Shown piece by piece: positions 44,025-55,985 of a stretch of 64,000 bases of DNA. The stretch is taken from assembly GCF_005222805.1 (NCBI RefSeq), contig NZ_STGC01000005.1, positions 248,001 to 312,000 on the forward strand, read 5' to 3'. Numbering within the stretch: the stretch's first letter is position 1; every line of letters starts with the position of its first letter. The DNA comes from Devosia sp. FKR38. Lineage in GTDB: Bacteria > Pseudomonadota > Alphaproteobacteria > Rhizobiales > Devosiaceae. The notes below the pieces were generated by a model. The model was not told where the DNA came from, made no database searches, and was given only the letters and a program-made list of their open reading frames with translations. The translations under genes were made by a program, and so were the position numbers.

Positions 44025-44537
44025 TCAGGCGTCAACCTGGCCGGGCGTGCGGCGGTTGAGGAAACGGGGGCGGCGGCCGGCTTCGGCGGCGAGCTTGCGG
44101 CGCGAGGCGCTGCTGCCCAGCATGACGCCATCAACCTGCTGGCTATAGGGCATATAGGCACCATCGCCGGCCTTGATGAACAGCGGCAGGCGGAGCTTCT
44201 TGCCCCAGTTCTGCCATTCGGCGACGACGCTCTGGTTGCCCTCTTCCTCGAACACGCGATAGTTCAGCGCGCTGTCGGAATGCACCAGTTCGATCGAGCT
44301 GGTGAGAACACCTTCGACCGAGATGGCGGTGGCAACCGCCACGCCGATGAACTCGGTCACCGGGACCTTGATCTTGATGGCGACGCCACTCTGATCGAGC
44401 ATGCGGCGGACCGTGACGGTCTTGACCGGATCCTTGGGACCATTGTCGTTTGCAGCAATAAAGCGCCGGTCCGCCACAGCGGGAGTGCCAAATGCCAGAA
44501 CGACCGACGATCCTTCCATCGAAACGCCATGAACCAT
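44025..44537 (-). CDS. DUF6101-like protein
   Basis: 170 residues. The pattern VVAEWQNWGKKLRLPLFIKAGDG followed by a basic tail (SASRRKLAAEAGRRPRFLNRRTPG) matches the DUF6101 family of Hyphomicrobiales as I remember it. No signal peptide or helix. Function unknown. I chose the ATG at 44537 (MVHGVSMEGSSVVLAFG), which has AGGAAGG at good spacing; a GTG at 44624 would extend it. A terminator follows. Confidence 0.65.
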   Translation of the reverse strand: MVHGVSMEGSSVVLAFGTPAVADRRFIAANDNGPKDPVKTVTVRRMLDQSGVAIKIKVPVTEFIGVAVATAISVEGVLTSSIELVHSDSALNYRVFEEEGNQSVVAEWQNWGKKLRLPLFIKAGDGAYMPYSQQVDGVMLGSSASRRKLAAEAGRRPRFLNRRTPGQVDA

Positions 44538-44805
44538 TTGAATTCGCCTTCCTGTCAACTTCGAGAGCTGTTTTTTGGCGCTCTCTTTTGTGCCTCCAAC
44601 ATACCCCGGCCCCTTACCTGCCACCTTAATCGGTTGGGTTAAATTTATCTTGTTTTCCGAGAGGGTTAGCAGGGTCTTGCACCGGGTAGGAACCGGTTAA
44701 CCGCACCCGCTGCAGCCCCGTTAACCCTGGCTTTTCCGGCCGCCGGGGGTCAGCGATGTGCGCGGGCCTTGTCCAAAGCCCGGGGCCAGCCTAAAAGGCC
44801 CGAAT

Positions 44806-45654
44806 ATGCCCGTTCCAGCCACGACTTACAGCGAAGACCTTGAATTGCTCCGCGCCAGCGCGGTGGCTGCCGGCATCATTGCCAGCGGCTTCTTCCGCCG
44901 CGACGTCAAGAGCTGGAACAAGGAAAATGCCTCGCCTGTGAGCGAGGCCGACATCATGGTGGACCGTTATCTGGCCGCCTCCTTGCTGCGGGCGCGCCCC
45001 ACCTATGGCTGGCTGAGCGAGGAAACCACCGACAATCCGTCGCGGCTCGATTGTGAACGCGTGTTCGTGGTTGACCCCATCGACGGCACCGGCGGCTTTC
45101 TGCGCGGGGAGGACAGCTGGTCGATCTCCCTGGCGGTTGTGGAAAACGGCGTTGCCGTAGCCGGCGTCGTCTATGCGCCCGTGCGCGACGAAATGTATGC
45201 CGCCGCCAAGGGCGAGGGCGCTCGGCTCAATGGCAAGATCATCCGCCGGGTGCGGCGCCCGGGCGCGGCCCCGGTCATCCCCGCGGCTGGCGCCGTGCAT
45301 CAGGAACTCCAGCAGGCCGGGCTCAATTATACCCGCGGCCCCTATTATCCCTCGCTGGCCTATCGGCTGGTGCAGGTGGCCACCGGCAAGCTGGACGCCG
45401 TGGCCAGCCGGCGCGGCAGCCAGGACTGGGATATTGCCGGCGCGGCGGTGATTCTGGATGAAGCCGGCGTCGACATTGCCGATGTCTGCGTTGGCTTCCC
45501 CCAATTCAACAAACGAGATGTGCGCCACGGGGCGCTTGCGGCGCTTGGCGACATGAGCCTAAAACCGCTGGTTCATGCAGCGCTGATCAAGGTCTATGGC
45601 TGTCCGGCCGAGGGCCAGGCGGTTGCTGCGCACACCACCGACGAACGGATTTGA
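44806..45654 (+). CDS. Inositol monophosphatase-family phosphatase (3'(2'),5'-bisphosphate nucleotidase CysQ-like)
   Basis: 282 residues. Metal-dependent phosphatase fold with SEADIMVDRYLAASLL, WLSEETTD and VVDPIDGTGGFLRGEDSWSISLAVVENG (motif 1), and the C-terminal QDWDIAGAAVILDEAG (motif 2). The substrate may be 3'-phosphoadenosine 5'-phosphate or an inositol phosphate. It lies three bases ahead of the DUF4170 gene, a pairing common in Hyphomicrobiales. I chose the ATG at 44806. Confidence 0.88.
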   Translation: MPVPATTYSEDLELLRASAVAAGIIASGFFRRDVKSWNKENASPVSEADIMVDRYLAASLLRARPTYGWLSEETTDNPSRLDCERVFVVDPIDGTGGFLRGEDSWSISLAVVENGVAVAGVVYAPVRDEMYAAAKGEGARLNGKIIRRVRRPGAAPVIPAAGAVHQELQQAGLNYTRGPYYPSLAYRLVQVATGKLDAVASRRGSQDWDIAGAAVILDEAGVDIADVCVGFPQFNKRDVRHGALAALGDMSLKPLVHAALIKVYGCPAEGQAVAAHTTDERI

Positions 45655-45657
45655 CCC

Positions 45658-45903
45658 ATGGCAGAAAAAACAGAACCCGGCCAACAATTGCTCCACCTGG
45701 TCATCGGCGGAGAATTGTCCAGCATTGAGGGCGTTACCTTCACGGACCTCGACAAGGTGGACATTGTCGGGCTGTTCCCCAATTACGCCAGCGCGCTGGT
45801 CGCCTGGAAGCAGAAGGCGCAGATGACGGTGGACAGCGCGCAGACGCGCTATTTCATCGTGCACCTGCACCGCCTGCTCGATCCGCAGACCGACAAGAAG
45901 TAA
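45658..45903 (+). CDS. DUF4170 family protein
   Basis: 81 residues, small soluble protein with the DUF4170 pattern: LLHLVIGGELSSIEGVTFTDLDKVDIVGLFPNYASALVAWKQKAQ then RYFIVHLHRLLDP. Function unknown. Co-transcribed with the preceding phosphatase. In related genomes a Kdo transferase gene often follows it. Here a convergent glycosyltransferase-like gene follows instead. Confidence 0.88.
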   Translation: MAEKTEPGQQLLHLVIGGELSSIEGVTFTDLDKVDIVGLFPNYASALVAWKQKAQMTVDSAQTRYFIVHLHRLLDPQTDKK

Positions 45904-45940
45904 ATTTGGTTTAGCCCATCCGGCCCAGCGCCCCGTGACC

Positions 45941-47092
45941 TCAGTCGCGGGGCGTTATGCAATCCAGAATCGCCTGCACCGCGCCCGGACCGCCAATGCG
46001 CTGACGGCCGATATTGCCCAGGCGGCGCCGTTCCTCATCATGGGCCAGCAGGTCGGCCAGCGCCGCGCCAACCGCCGCGACATCGGCGGGCACCACGACA
46101 CGCGCGGCATCGAACAGTCTCTGCTCATCCTCAAAGCGCGAGCGCCGGTCGCGCGGATTGATGAAGGTGATCACCGGCCGGCCCATGCCCAGCGCCTGCA
46201 CCGTGGCGGTGCCGGCCTGAGACAGCACCAGATCGGAGGCGGCCAGCAGATTGCCCAGCGCATTGCCGCGCGCCATGTGCACGGTCATCTTGCCGTCAGT
46301 CAGCTCGCCCAGGTCGCAGGATTCCGCGCTCAGCATGTGAGTGCGGCGCAAGCCGGTCTTTTTGGCCAGCTCATCGACATTGATGCCCCCGGCGACGGCC
46401 AGGAACACATCGGGCATCAGGTCCGGCGGCAGGCTGCGCAGCGCCTCGATCTGGAGGCCAAAGCTTTCCGCGGTCAGGGCCCGGCTGCCCGGCAACAGCG
46501 TCACCGCCCGCTCACGCCGACGGCGGGCATGCGCGTCATAGTCGCCGCTGGGGATGGTATCCATCATCACATTGCCGGCGCAGCGGGCATCGATGCCGGC
46601 CTGGACCAGCATGTCGGAGAGGCTATCGGACCGGCAGAACACCGTCGAACAGGTGCGCTTGATCAGGAAGCGTTCGGCGGCCGAATAGAGCCGGGCTGCC
46701 CCGGTCTTGTACACATCGAGATAGGTGAGGTTGCGCAGGCCGCTAACAAAGGCGGCCAGCACGCCAGTCATGTCGCCCACCACAATGATGCGGCCGTAAC
46801 GCCCGCGTACCTGGCGCAGGAATTTGAGCGCCGGGGGAATGGTCATCAGCCCGCCATTGGCCAGGTCGCGCCGCAGCGAACCCTTCACATTGCGCCAGCC
46901 CTCCGACGCCAGGGTGGCGCGCGGACCGACCACCGGGCAGACGCCGGTATAGGCATTGCCCGCGCCGATCATGGGATAGGCGTCGACCTCAAGCCCCTTG
47001 GGCAGGCGCGCCGCAATGGCTGCCGCGATCCAGTCCTCACCGTGACCGTTGGAAATAAACAACATGCGGCGACGGATGGAGGCTGGCGACAC
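45941..47092 (-). CDS. Lipid-A-disaccharide-synthase-related glycosyltransferase
   Basis: 383 residues, GT-B fold. It begins RRMLFISNGHGEDWIAAAIAARLP and contains PMIGAGNAYTG, VVVGDMTGVLAAFVSG, TLLPGSRALTAE and the C-terminal nucleotide-sugar region SQAGTATVQALGMGRPVITF. This is the LpxB-related family found in cyanobacteria and some alphaproteobacteria, not LpxB itself. The acceptor is unknown, perhaps a glycolipid. The GTG at 47092 uses a GGGAG at the end of the DUF2093 gene, two bases upstream, so the two are coupled. Confidence 0.78.
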   Translation of the reverse strand: MSPASIRRRMLFISNGHGEDWIAAAIAARLPKGLEVDAYPMIGAGNAYTGVCPVVGPRATLASEGWRNVKGSLRRDLANGGLMTIPPALKFLRQVRGRYGRIIVVGDMTGVLAAFVSGLRNLTYLDVYKTGAARLYSAAERFLIKRTCSTVFCRSDSLSDMLVQAGIDARCAGNVMMDTIPSGDYDAHARRRRERAVTLLPGSRALTAESFGLQIEALRSLPPDLMPDVFLAVAGGINVDELAKKTGLRRTHMLSAESCDLGELTDGKMTVHMARGNALGNLLAASDLVLSQAGTATVQALGMGRPVITFINPRDRRSRFEDEQRLFDAARVVVPADVAAVGAALADLLAHDEERRRLGNIGRQRIGGPGAVQAILDCITPRD

Positions 47093-47094
47093 GA

Positions 47095-47316
47095 TCAGGC
47101 TCCCAGCCCAAACCGCTCGAACGCCTCATTGGCCACGACGGCATCGGCATAGGGTTCCTGCCGGTCAACGCTCCAATAGAACAGTTCATCGATCGGGATC
47201 GGCTTGCCGGTGATGGCACAGCGCACAAAGGTGCCGGGCTTGAGCACGACATAGTCCCCGTCCAAATAGCGGATCTGGGCCTCGACCGGTGCAAAGGCCT
47301 TATCAAACAGGTTCAT
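47095..47316 (-). CDS. DUF2093 family protein
   Basis: 73 residues. VRCAITGKPIPIDELFYWSVDRQEPYAD is the DUF2093 signature. The single Cys and surrounding turn suggest a small metal or nucleic-acid binding fold, but nothing is proven. It lies between xseA and the glycosyltransferase. I chose the ATG at 47316, with GAGGGA upstream, over the in-frame ATG at 47331. Confidence 0.87.
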   Translation of the reverse strand: MNLFDKAFAPVEAQIRYLDGDYVVLKPGTFVRCAITGKPIPIDELFYWSVDRQEPYADAVVANEAFERFGLGA

Positions 47317-47362
47317 CGGCGCGTCCCTCATCTGGGTTGGCTATAGCGAACTTGCCGCTGCC

Positions 47363-48979
47363 TCAAAAGAGGCTTTCCTGCGTGCCGGATCCGGCGGGAC
47401 CGGTGCGCGGCTTCTTGCGGGGCGCTGGGTTGCCCCCCACGGTGGCGCCAATATCGCCATCGGCAAATTCGATGGCAATGGCGTCGCCCGGCTGCAGCTG
47501 GCTGCGGGCGGCCACCAGATTGCCATCGCCATCTTTGACCACGGCATAGCCGCGCGCAAGCACGCTGCGATAGCTCAGGCTCGCCAAGAGCTTGCCCGCC
47601 TGAGTGAGGGCGCTGCGGCTGGTGTCGAGGCGCTGGGCGATTGTCGTGCTCAGCCGGTTGCCCAGCGGCCCCAGCAGGCCATGGGCATGGCGCAATTCGC
47701 TGCGCAACGCATTGGGCGACAGCTTGGGGCCGATGGCCGACAACTGCGCCTGCTTGCGCTCCAGCAAACGCCCGGCGGCGCTGGCGAGGCGCCCGGCGCG
47801 CGGGTCATGGGTGAGGCGGGCGCGTTCCACCGTCTTGCGCAGGCCGGCCTCGGCGCGCAGCGACAGATTGCGCAGCCGCTCACCGGCTTCGGCCTGCTGC
47901 CCCTGCAGCACCCGCGGGGTGAGACGCGTATCAACGCGCGAGAAGCGTAGCCGCAGCGCCTGGACACTATGCCGCAGGTTACCCAACAGGTTCGAGGCGG
48001 CATGGTCGAGCTGCTGGCGCTGGATGGCCACCAGATCGCCCGGGCGCGGCAGGCCGGCGCTGGCCGCCCGCAGCCGGTCCCGCGCGCTGCCCACCAAGCG
48101 GCGGGCCCCCTGGCGCTGGCGCGACCCCAAGTCATCGACATAGCCGATGAGCTCGGCCCGCACCGGCACGGCGGCTTCGGCCGCCGCCGTCGGCGTTGGC
48201 GCGCGCATGTCCGAGGCATAATCGATCAGCGTGGTATCGGTCTCGTGCCCGACTGCCGAAATGATCGGAATGTCGCTGGCCGCCACCGCCCGCACCACGG
48301 CTTCTTCATTGAAGCCCCAGAGGTCCTCAATGGAGCCGCCGCCACGGGCGACGATCAACAGGTCCGGACGGGGCAGGGCGCCGCCCGGCGTCAGGGCATT
48401 GAAGCCCTCGATGGCATTGACCACCTCGGCCGCGCAGGTGTCTCCCTGCACCCGCACTGGCCAGACCAGCACATGGGTGGGGAAGCGATCGGCAAGGCGA
48501 TGGAGAATATCGCGGATGACGGCGCCGGTCGGCGAGGTGACGACGCCAATCACGCGCGGCAGATAGGGCAGCTCGCGCTTGCGCTCGCGGGCGAACAGGC
48601 CCTCCGCCTGCAGCTTGCGCTTGCGCTCTTCGAGCAGCGCCATCAGCGCGCCGGCGCCGGCGGGCTCGATATTGTCGATGACGATCTGATATTTCGAGGA
48701 GCGCGGGAAGGTCGTCAGCCGCCCGGTGGCGATGACCTCGAGGCCCTCTTCGGGCTTGAAGCTGAGCTTGGCGTAATTGCCCTTCCAGACCACGGCGTCG
48801 AGCGCGGCGCCTTCGTCCTTGAGGGTGAAATAGGCGTGGCCCGAGGCATGCTGGCCGCGAAAGCCGGAAATCTCGCCGCGCACCCGCACATGGCCGAACT
48901 CGTCCTCGACGGTGCGTTTGACCGCCTGGGCGATCTCGGAAACGCTGTATTCGGCGGCATTGGTCAGGGCTTCGGACAT
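47363..48979 (-). CDS. xseA: Exodeoxyribonuclease VII large subunit
   Basis: 538 residues, slightly long for XseA. N-terminal OB domain with [27 protein letters not shown]; the catalytic region has [36 protein letters not shown] and [29 protein letters not shown] long coiled-coil region follows, and the C-terminus is PSAP-like. With XseB it degrades single-stranded DNA. Neighbour DUF2093 is a common pairing. Confidence 0.95.
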   Translation of the reverse strand: MSEALTNAAEYSVSEIAQAVKRTVEDEFGHVRVRGEISGFRGQHASGHAYFTLKDEGAALDAVVWKGNYAKLSFKPEEGLEVIATGRLTTFPRSSKYQIVIDNIEPAGAGALMALLEERKRKLQAEGLFARERKRELPYLPRVIGVVTSPTGAVIRDILHRLADRFPTHVLVWPVRVQGDTCAAEVVNAIEGFNALTPGGALPRPDLLIVARGGGSIEDLWGFNEEAVVRAVAASDIPIISAVGHETDTTLIDYASDMRAPTPTAAAEAAVPVRAELIGYVDDLGSRQRQGARRLVGSARDRLRAASAGLPRPGDLVAIQRQQLDHAASNLLGNLRHSVQALRLRFSRVDTRLTPRVLQGQQAEAGERLRNLSLRAEAGLRKTVERARLTHDPRAGRLASAAGRLLERKQAQLSAIGPKLSPNALRSELRHAHGLLGPLGNRLSTTIAQRLDTSRSALTQAGKLLASLSYRSVLARGYAVVKDGDGNLVAARSQLQPGDAIAIEFADGDIGATVGGNPAPRKKPRTGPAGSGTQESLF

Positions 48980-49026
48980 GCCCTGTGGTGCGACATCGGC
49001 CCGATCAGGTCAAGGGTGGCTGCGGC

Positions 49027-49920
49027 TTACTCCGCAGCTTCTCCCTGCTGGGCCGCTGGTGTCTCCAGATTGCCCATCGATTGCACGATGTGGTTGGCGA
49101 GCGCATCATAGATGCCGCCATAGGCGTGGCTGGCCCGCATCAAGGCGATCTGTGCGTCGCCCAGCTTGGGCAGGCCATGGTCATCATTGACCACGCGCAT
49201 GCCGGGCTGCAGCGCGCTTTCGGGCAGGAACCCAATCGCCAGGTCCGACAGCACGGCGCTCGAAATTGCCGTGGCATTGGAGGATGTGTAGGCGATGCGA
49301 TAGTCCAGCCCGGAGCGATCCAGCGCTTCCTGGGCATCCTTGCGCCAGGTGCAGAAGGTCGGGCCGCAGGCCACCGCCAGGGGCGAACTGGCCAGGGCCC
49401 GCCCGCCGTGGCTGGCCACCCAGAACATTTTCTCGGTGCGGAACAGCTCGCCGTAATTCTGTTCGGTGCCCTGGGTGAACACGATCAGATCGTAGCGCCC
49501 CGCGCGCATGCCTTCGAGCAGGTGTTCCGAGGCCATGCAGGCCACATCCACCACGATCTTGGGATGGGTGCGCTGAAAGCTCGACAGGATCACCGGCAGC
49601 AGGCGCACGGCATAATCGTCCGGTACGCCGAAACGGATCGAACCCGAGAGGTCGCCTTCGGAGAAATGATCGAGGATCTCGGCATTGGTGCGCAGCATCT
49701 TTCGCGCCCTGGCATAGAGCGCTTCGCCGGCCAGCGTCAGCGTGACCCGTCGGCCGTCGCGCGTCAGCAGCGATTGCCCCAGCCGCTCCTCGAGCCGCTT
49801 GATCTGCATGGAGACGGCCGATTGCGTCTTGTTCAGCCGCCGCGCCGCCTCGGTGAAGCTGCCGCAATCGGCAATGGCGCAGAAGCTCTGCAGCTGATCG
49901 AGATCAAGGGGCGTGCTCAT
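49027..49920 (-). CDS. LysR-family transcriptional regulator
   Basis: 297 residues. N-terminal helix-turn-helix: LDQLQSFCAIADCGSFTEAARRLNKTQSAVSMQIKRLEERLG. Effector domain with IRFGVPDDYAVRLLP and LAIGFLPESAL. It diverges from a DUF1127 gene. The arrangement recalls VtlR/LsrB-type regulators, which switch on small DUF1127 genes in Brucella and rhizobia; I infer only a possible parallel. I chose the ATG at 49920; a TTG at 49938 is in frame. Confidence 0.85.
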   Translation of the reverse strand: MSTPLDLDQLQSFCAIADCGSFTEAARRLNKTQSAVSMQIKRLEERLGQSLLTRDGRRVTLTLAGEALYARARKMLRTNAEILDHFSEGDLSGSIRFGVPDDYAVRLLPVILSSFQRTHPKIVVDVACMASEHLLEGMRAGRYDLIVFTQGTEQNYGELFRTEKMFWVASHGGRALASSPLAVACGPTFCTWRKDAQEALDRSGLDYRIAYTSSNATAISSAVLSDLAIGFLPESALQPGMRVVNDDHGLPKLGDAQIALMRASHAYGGIYDALANHIVQSMGNLETPAAQQGEAAE

Positions 49921-50078
49921 GGCAAGTGCATCACTCAAATTGATGGACCGGATGAAATCTATTTGTTGGACGAATGAATGTCCAGAGCGCTATTTCTTCA
50001 ACATCGGCGCTTGAACACAGGCTGCCGACACAGCCGCGGTTCCCCCTCTGCGGCACAACAGAATGTTTGGAGATTACT

Positions 50079-50336
50079 ATGGCTCTCTCGCTTCCCGGCG
50101 AGCGGTCAATCGTGGCCGCCACGCCCCGCCCCTTTGCCGCGCTGCTGCGCTGGCTCGGCCAGGCCAAAGCTGCCCGTGCCCGCCGGAATGCGCTGGAGTC
50201 GCTGCTCGATCTCGACCACAGCCGGCTCGATGATCTCGGCATTTCGCGCGCCGATATCAGCGCTGCCCTGGCCCGCCGGGATAACAATCCCGGCCATGTG
50301 CTGAACGCGGCCCGCGCCCGCAACGCCCGCCTCTGA
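50079..50336 (+). CDS. DUF1127 family small protein
   Basis: 85 residues. The C-terminal arginine-rich DUF1127 motif is present: LESLLDLDHSRLDDLGISRADISAAL. TTTGGAG precedes the ATG. Short DUF1127 proteins in Agrobacterium and Rhodobacter act in RNA turnover and phosphate or stress responses. Here the N-terminus is extended. Divergent from LysR, and followed by a strong terminator about 130 bases downstream. Confidence 0.87.
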   Translation: MALSLPGERSIVAATPRPFAALLRWLGQAKAARARRNALESLLDLDHSRLDDLGISRADISAALARRDNNPGHVLNAARARNARL

Positions 50337-50462
50337 TCGGCGGCCCAGTTTACGCCGCCCGGACATCAGCCGGGCTGCGTTCCCTCGTTGGTCCGAACAC
50401 TTGTTACGAGCGCTCGTTCCATCACTGGTCGGTTTGCCACCGACCTTGTTTCCTGATGACTT

Positions 50463-50496
50463 GCCGGACAGTGCCTCGCACTTGTCCGGCTTTTTT
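50463..50496 (+). terminator. Rho-independent terminator after the DUF1127 gene
   Basis: GCCGGACAGTGC-CTC-GCACTTGTCCGGC, about a 12-bp stem with one bulge, followed by TTTTTT. It ends where the stop codon of the convergent PilZ gene begins. Confidence 0.9.
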
Positions 50497-50750
50497 CATT
50501 CTGCGGCGACGAACTGCACGCCCAGCTCGGATTCCCGGCGCCAGATGACACTGCAGGCATAGCTGCGACCGTCGTCGAGCAGCAGCTGAAAGTGATCGGG
50601 AATGCCGATGATGCTGGCCAGCTTGAGCCGCGCGCCGGCCTCGGAGAGGTTGCGCACGGTGCAGTCGAAGGTCGAAAAGCCGTCGTTGACCACGACATGC
50701 CCGCCCTTGAGCACCCTATGACGAATGGTCGCGCGGCGCTCCTCGGTCAT
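50496..50750 (-). CDS. PilZ domain protein
   Basis: 84 residues, a stand-alone PilZ domain. The cyclic di-GMP contacts are present: RRATIRHR (R-x3-R) near the N-terminus and NLSEAG (the N-x-S-x2-G box). It is probably a c-di-GMP effector with an unknown partner. The window also encodes a diguanylate cyclase (28785) and a GGDEF-EAL protein (61568). I chose the ATG at 50750 as the family start. Confidence 0.88.
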   Translation of the reverse strand: MTEERRATIRHRVLKGGHVVVNDGFSTFDCTVRNLSEAGARLKLASIIGIPDHFQLLLDDGRSYACSVIWRRESELGVQFVAAE

Positions 50751-50766
50751 GTCCGTATCCCTTCCT

Positions 50767-51279
50767 CTAGGGCAGCTGGGCGAATCCGTCCTTGAAGCCA
50801 TTGAGCGACACGGGAATGCCGATGCCCTCTTCGGGGGTCTTGAACACCACAAAAATGGCGCTCGTGCCATTCGACAGCGTCTCGATCAGGCTGTCGTCCA
50901 GCACCACTTCGGCGACGCAGCCATTAGGCAGGCAGCGCACAAAGGCGACCCGGCCCATGTCCTTGCCGTCGACATTCAGGCCCAAGCCATTGGGCAGCAG
51001 CACGCCGAGCGGCGCCAGCACGCGCAGCAGGCGGGCCTCTCGGTCGGCCGTGCGCAGAACAATGACCGAAAGCCCCACATTGGGCTGATCCTCGGCCATC
51101 ACATTCTGGATGATCGCGCACTGCTCGAAGCTGGCGCCGGGCGGCGTGTCGCAGCTCATCTGCCAGTCACCATACTGTGCCTTGACCACGCCCTGGGCAA
51201 AGGCGGCGTTGCCGGGTGCGCCCAGAGCCAGCAGGGCCAGGCCTGCACCGACGAAATGGCGCCAAAAAATCTGCTTCAC
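50767..51279 (-). CDS. Invasion-associated locus B (IalB)-family periplasmic protein
   Basis: 170 residues with a signal peptide (WRHFVGAGLALLALGAPGNAAFAQG). The mature protein shows the IalB pattern: YGDWQMSCDTPPG, GLSVIVLRT, PLGVLLPNGLGLNVDGK, VAFVRCLPNGCVAEVVLDD and a C-terminal VSLNGFKDGFAQL. Four Cys probably make two disulfides. Named for a Bartonella protein, but widespread in free-living relatives; its role is unknown. GTG start at 51279. Confidence 0.85.
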   Translation of the reverse strand: MKQIFWRHFVGAGLALLALGAPGNAAFAQGVVKAQYGDWQMSCDTPPGASFEQCAIIQNVMAEDQPNVGLSVIVLRTADREARLLRVLAPLGVLLPNGLGLNVDGKDMGRVAFVRCLPNGCVAEVVLDDSLIETLSNGTSAIFVVFKTPEEGIGIPVSLNGFKDGFAQLP

Positions 51280-51601
51280 AGTGTCAATTCTCCCGACGAA
51301 TCGCGCGTCAGCCTATTGCCAACGTGTTTCCGATAGCCGGGGCGATGAGTCAACCAAACCCCGGAAATGCAGGGGATATGCGCGCCAAACTGCGGCTGCC
51401 GTGAGGCGAATTGCTGCCGCGGCCGCACAATATGACGCACATCACCACGCTCTCGCCGCAATGGACTCAGTGTTCTGGATGTGATTTAGGTCAAGGCAGA
51501 GTTTTTCGCTCCGAGGTTGAGTCGGGGCGGCGTTTGCTATGCCGCTGTTATTGCACTCAATCCCGGTGTGGATGCACCAATTGATGTCGACACAGGGGTT
51601 T

Positions 51602-54251
<2,650 letters not shown>

Positions 54252-54305
54252 GTTCAATCGGGCCGCCGCGTGCGGCCCGGTCCACCCCCGAGGAAAGCAA
54301 GGCCA

Positions 54306-55241
54306 GTGGCTCTTACCGACGACAGCACACAGCTTCCCGCCATGACGGGCGAGGCACGCGTCGAGGACTACCTCGCGCTGCTCAAGCCCAATGTCATGCA
54401 GCTGGTTGTGTTCACGGCCATCGTCGGTCTGCTGGTGGCGCCGGGCGGCATCAATCCGCTGATCGGCGTGATTGCCATCGTCTGCATCGCCATCGGTGCC
54501 GGCGCCTCTGGCGCGCTGAACATGTGGTATGACGCCGATATCGACGCCATCATGAGCCGCACGGTCAACCGGCCCATCCCGGCCGGTCGCATCACCGGCG
54601 GCGAAGCGCTGATCTTCGGCGTTGTGCTCTCGCTGTTCTCGGTGGCGCTGCTGGGCCTGGCGACCAATTGGGTCGCCGGCGGCCTGCTCGCCTTCACCAT
54701 CTTCTTTTATGCCGTCGTCTATACGATGTGGCTCAAGCGCTCGACGCCCCAGAACATCGTCATCGGCGGCGCCGCCGGGGCTTTCCCGCCCATGGTGGGC
54801 TGGGCAGCCGTCACCGGCACAATCAGCCTGGAAAGCGTTGCGCTGTTCCTGATCATCTTCCTGTGGACGCCGCCGCACTTCTGGGCGCTGGCGCTCTATA
54901 AGCAGTCTGACTATGGCGCCGCCGGCATTCCCATGATGCCCAACGTCAAGGGCGCGGCCTCGACCAAGCGGCAGATCTTTGCCTATACGGTTCTGCTGGC
55001 CGCTGCGGCGCTGCTGCCCAGCCTGCTTGGCTTTGCCGGCTTGCCCTATACGGCCGTGGCCGTGGCGACGGGCGCCGGCTTCCTGTTCCTGGCGCTGCGC
55101 CTGCTGCGCACGGGTGACGATGTTGCCATGCGCAAGGCGGCCCGCGTGCTGTTCAACTATTCCCTGAGCTATCTGTTCGTGCTGTTCCTGGCACTGCTCT
55201 GCGACAATCTTCTGGCCCGCTTTGGAGGCTTTGGCGCATGA
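54306..55241 (+). CDS. ctaB: Protohaem IX farnesyltransferase (haem O synthase)
   Basis: 311 residues, about nine helices, UbiA superfamily. Asp-rich motifs: [23 protein letters not shown] and the second [17 protein letters not shown] / [27 protein letters not shown] region. Makes haem O for the oxidase. The GTG at 54306 is preferred because GAGGAAAGCAAGG precedes it; the open frame starts at 54270. Second step of oxidase biogenesis in the operon. Confidence 0.94.
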   Translation: MALTDDSTQLPAMTGEARVEDYLALLKPNVMQLVVFTAIVGLLVAPGGINPLIGVIAIVCIAIGAGASGALNMWYDADIDAIMSRTVNRPIPAGRITGGEALIFGVVLSLFSVALLGLATNWVAGGLLAFTIFFYAVVYTMWLKRSTPQNIVIGGAAGAFPPMVGWAAVTGTISLESVALFLIIFLWTPPHFWALALYKQSDYGAAGIPMMPNVKGAASTKRQIFAYTVLLAAAALLPSLLGFAGLPYTAVAVATGAGFLFLALRLLRTGDDVAMRKAARVLFNYSLSYLFVLFLALLCDNLLARFGGFGA

Positions 55242-55420
55242 GTGCACCTGATGAACTCCGCGCCGTAGCGCTCGAAACGCCCGAAGTGATGGCCGCCCGT
55301 GCCAAGGCTAGGCGTCGTCGCTCGATTGCCCTGGCCATCGCCCTGGCGTTGTTTGCCGTGACCTTTTACACGCTGACCATCGTCAAGATGGGCCCGGCCC
55401 TGTTTGATCGGTCGCTGTGA
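55238..55420 (+). CDS. coxF: CoxF-like small protein of the oxidase operon
   Basis: 60 residues with one membrane helix ([23 protein letters not shown]) and a basic N-terminal stretch ([10 protein letters not shown]). Matches the small CoxF proteins found between ctaB and ctaG in alphaproteobacteria; its role in oxidase assembly is unproven. The start overlaps the ctaB stop, and its own stop overlaps the ctaG start. Confidence 0.8.
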   Translation: MSAPDELRAVALETPEVMAARAKARRRRSIALAIALALFAVTFYTLTIVKMGPALFDRSL

Positions 55421-55983
55421 TGGCTGAGATTACCCAGTCGACCCCGCCCGCGGTCAACCGCAACAATCGCCGCGTGGCCTTCATGGGCCTGGGCATTGCC
55501 ATGGGCATGGTGGGCCTGGCCTATGCCAGCGTGCCGCTCTATCAGTTGTTCTGCCAGGCCACCGGCTTTGGCGGCACCACGCGGGTGGCCACCGAATCCC
55601 CCAAGGGCATCATTGCCCGGGAAATGAAGGTTCGTTTTGACTCCAACGTCGCCAACGAACTGCCCTGGAAGATACAACCGGCCGCATCGATCACCGACAA
55701 GATCGGCACGGTCGATACCGTCAACTTCGTCGCACAAAATCTGTCCGACAAGCCGGTGACGGGCCGCGCCATCTTCAACGTCTCGCCCGAAAAGGCAGGC
55801 GCCTATTTCAACAAGATCGAATGCTTCTGCTTCACCGAGCAGACGCTGCAGCCCGGCGAGACCGTCGATATGCCGATCGTGTTCTTCATCGACCCCGAGC
55901 TCGACAGCAACAACGAGCTCGACACCATCAAAGAGATCACGCTCTCTTATACTTTCTACGCTTCAGACAACGAGGGAAGCTGA
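55420..55983 (+). CDS. ctaG: Cytochrome c oxidase assembly protein CtaG (Cox11)
   Basis: 187 residues. Copper chaperone that loads CuB of subunit I. One N-terminal helix, then VPLYQLFCQATGFGGTT and the copper site IECFCFTEQTL (C-x-C), with a periplasmic beta-sandwich ending FYASDN. I chose the ATG at 55420, which overlaps the coxF TGA; the GTG at 55417 is the codon before. Confidence 0.94.
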   Translation: MAEITQSTPPAVNRNNRRVAFMGLGIAMGMVGLAYASVPLYQLFCQATGFGGTTRVATESPKGIIAREMKVRFDSNVANELPWKIQPAASITDKIGTVDTVNFVAQNLSDKPVTGRAIFNVSPEKAGAYFNKIECFCFTEQTLQPGETVDMPIVFFIDPELDSNNELDTIKEITLSYTFYASDNEGS

Positions 55984-55985
55984 AC

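Noticed and set aside
44638-44726. CtrA binding cluster between the DUF6101-like gene and the phosphatase gene
   Set aside because: Several TTAA or GTTAACC half-sites are present, but none shows the TTAA-N7-TTAA spacing, so support is too weak to list as a feature.
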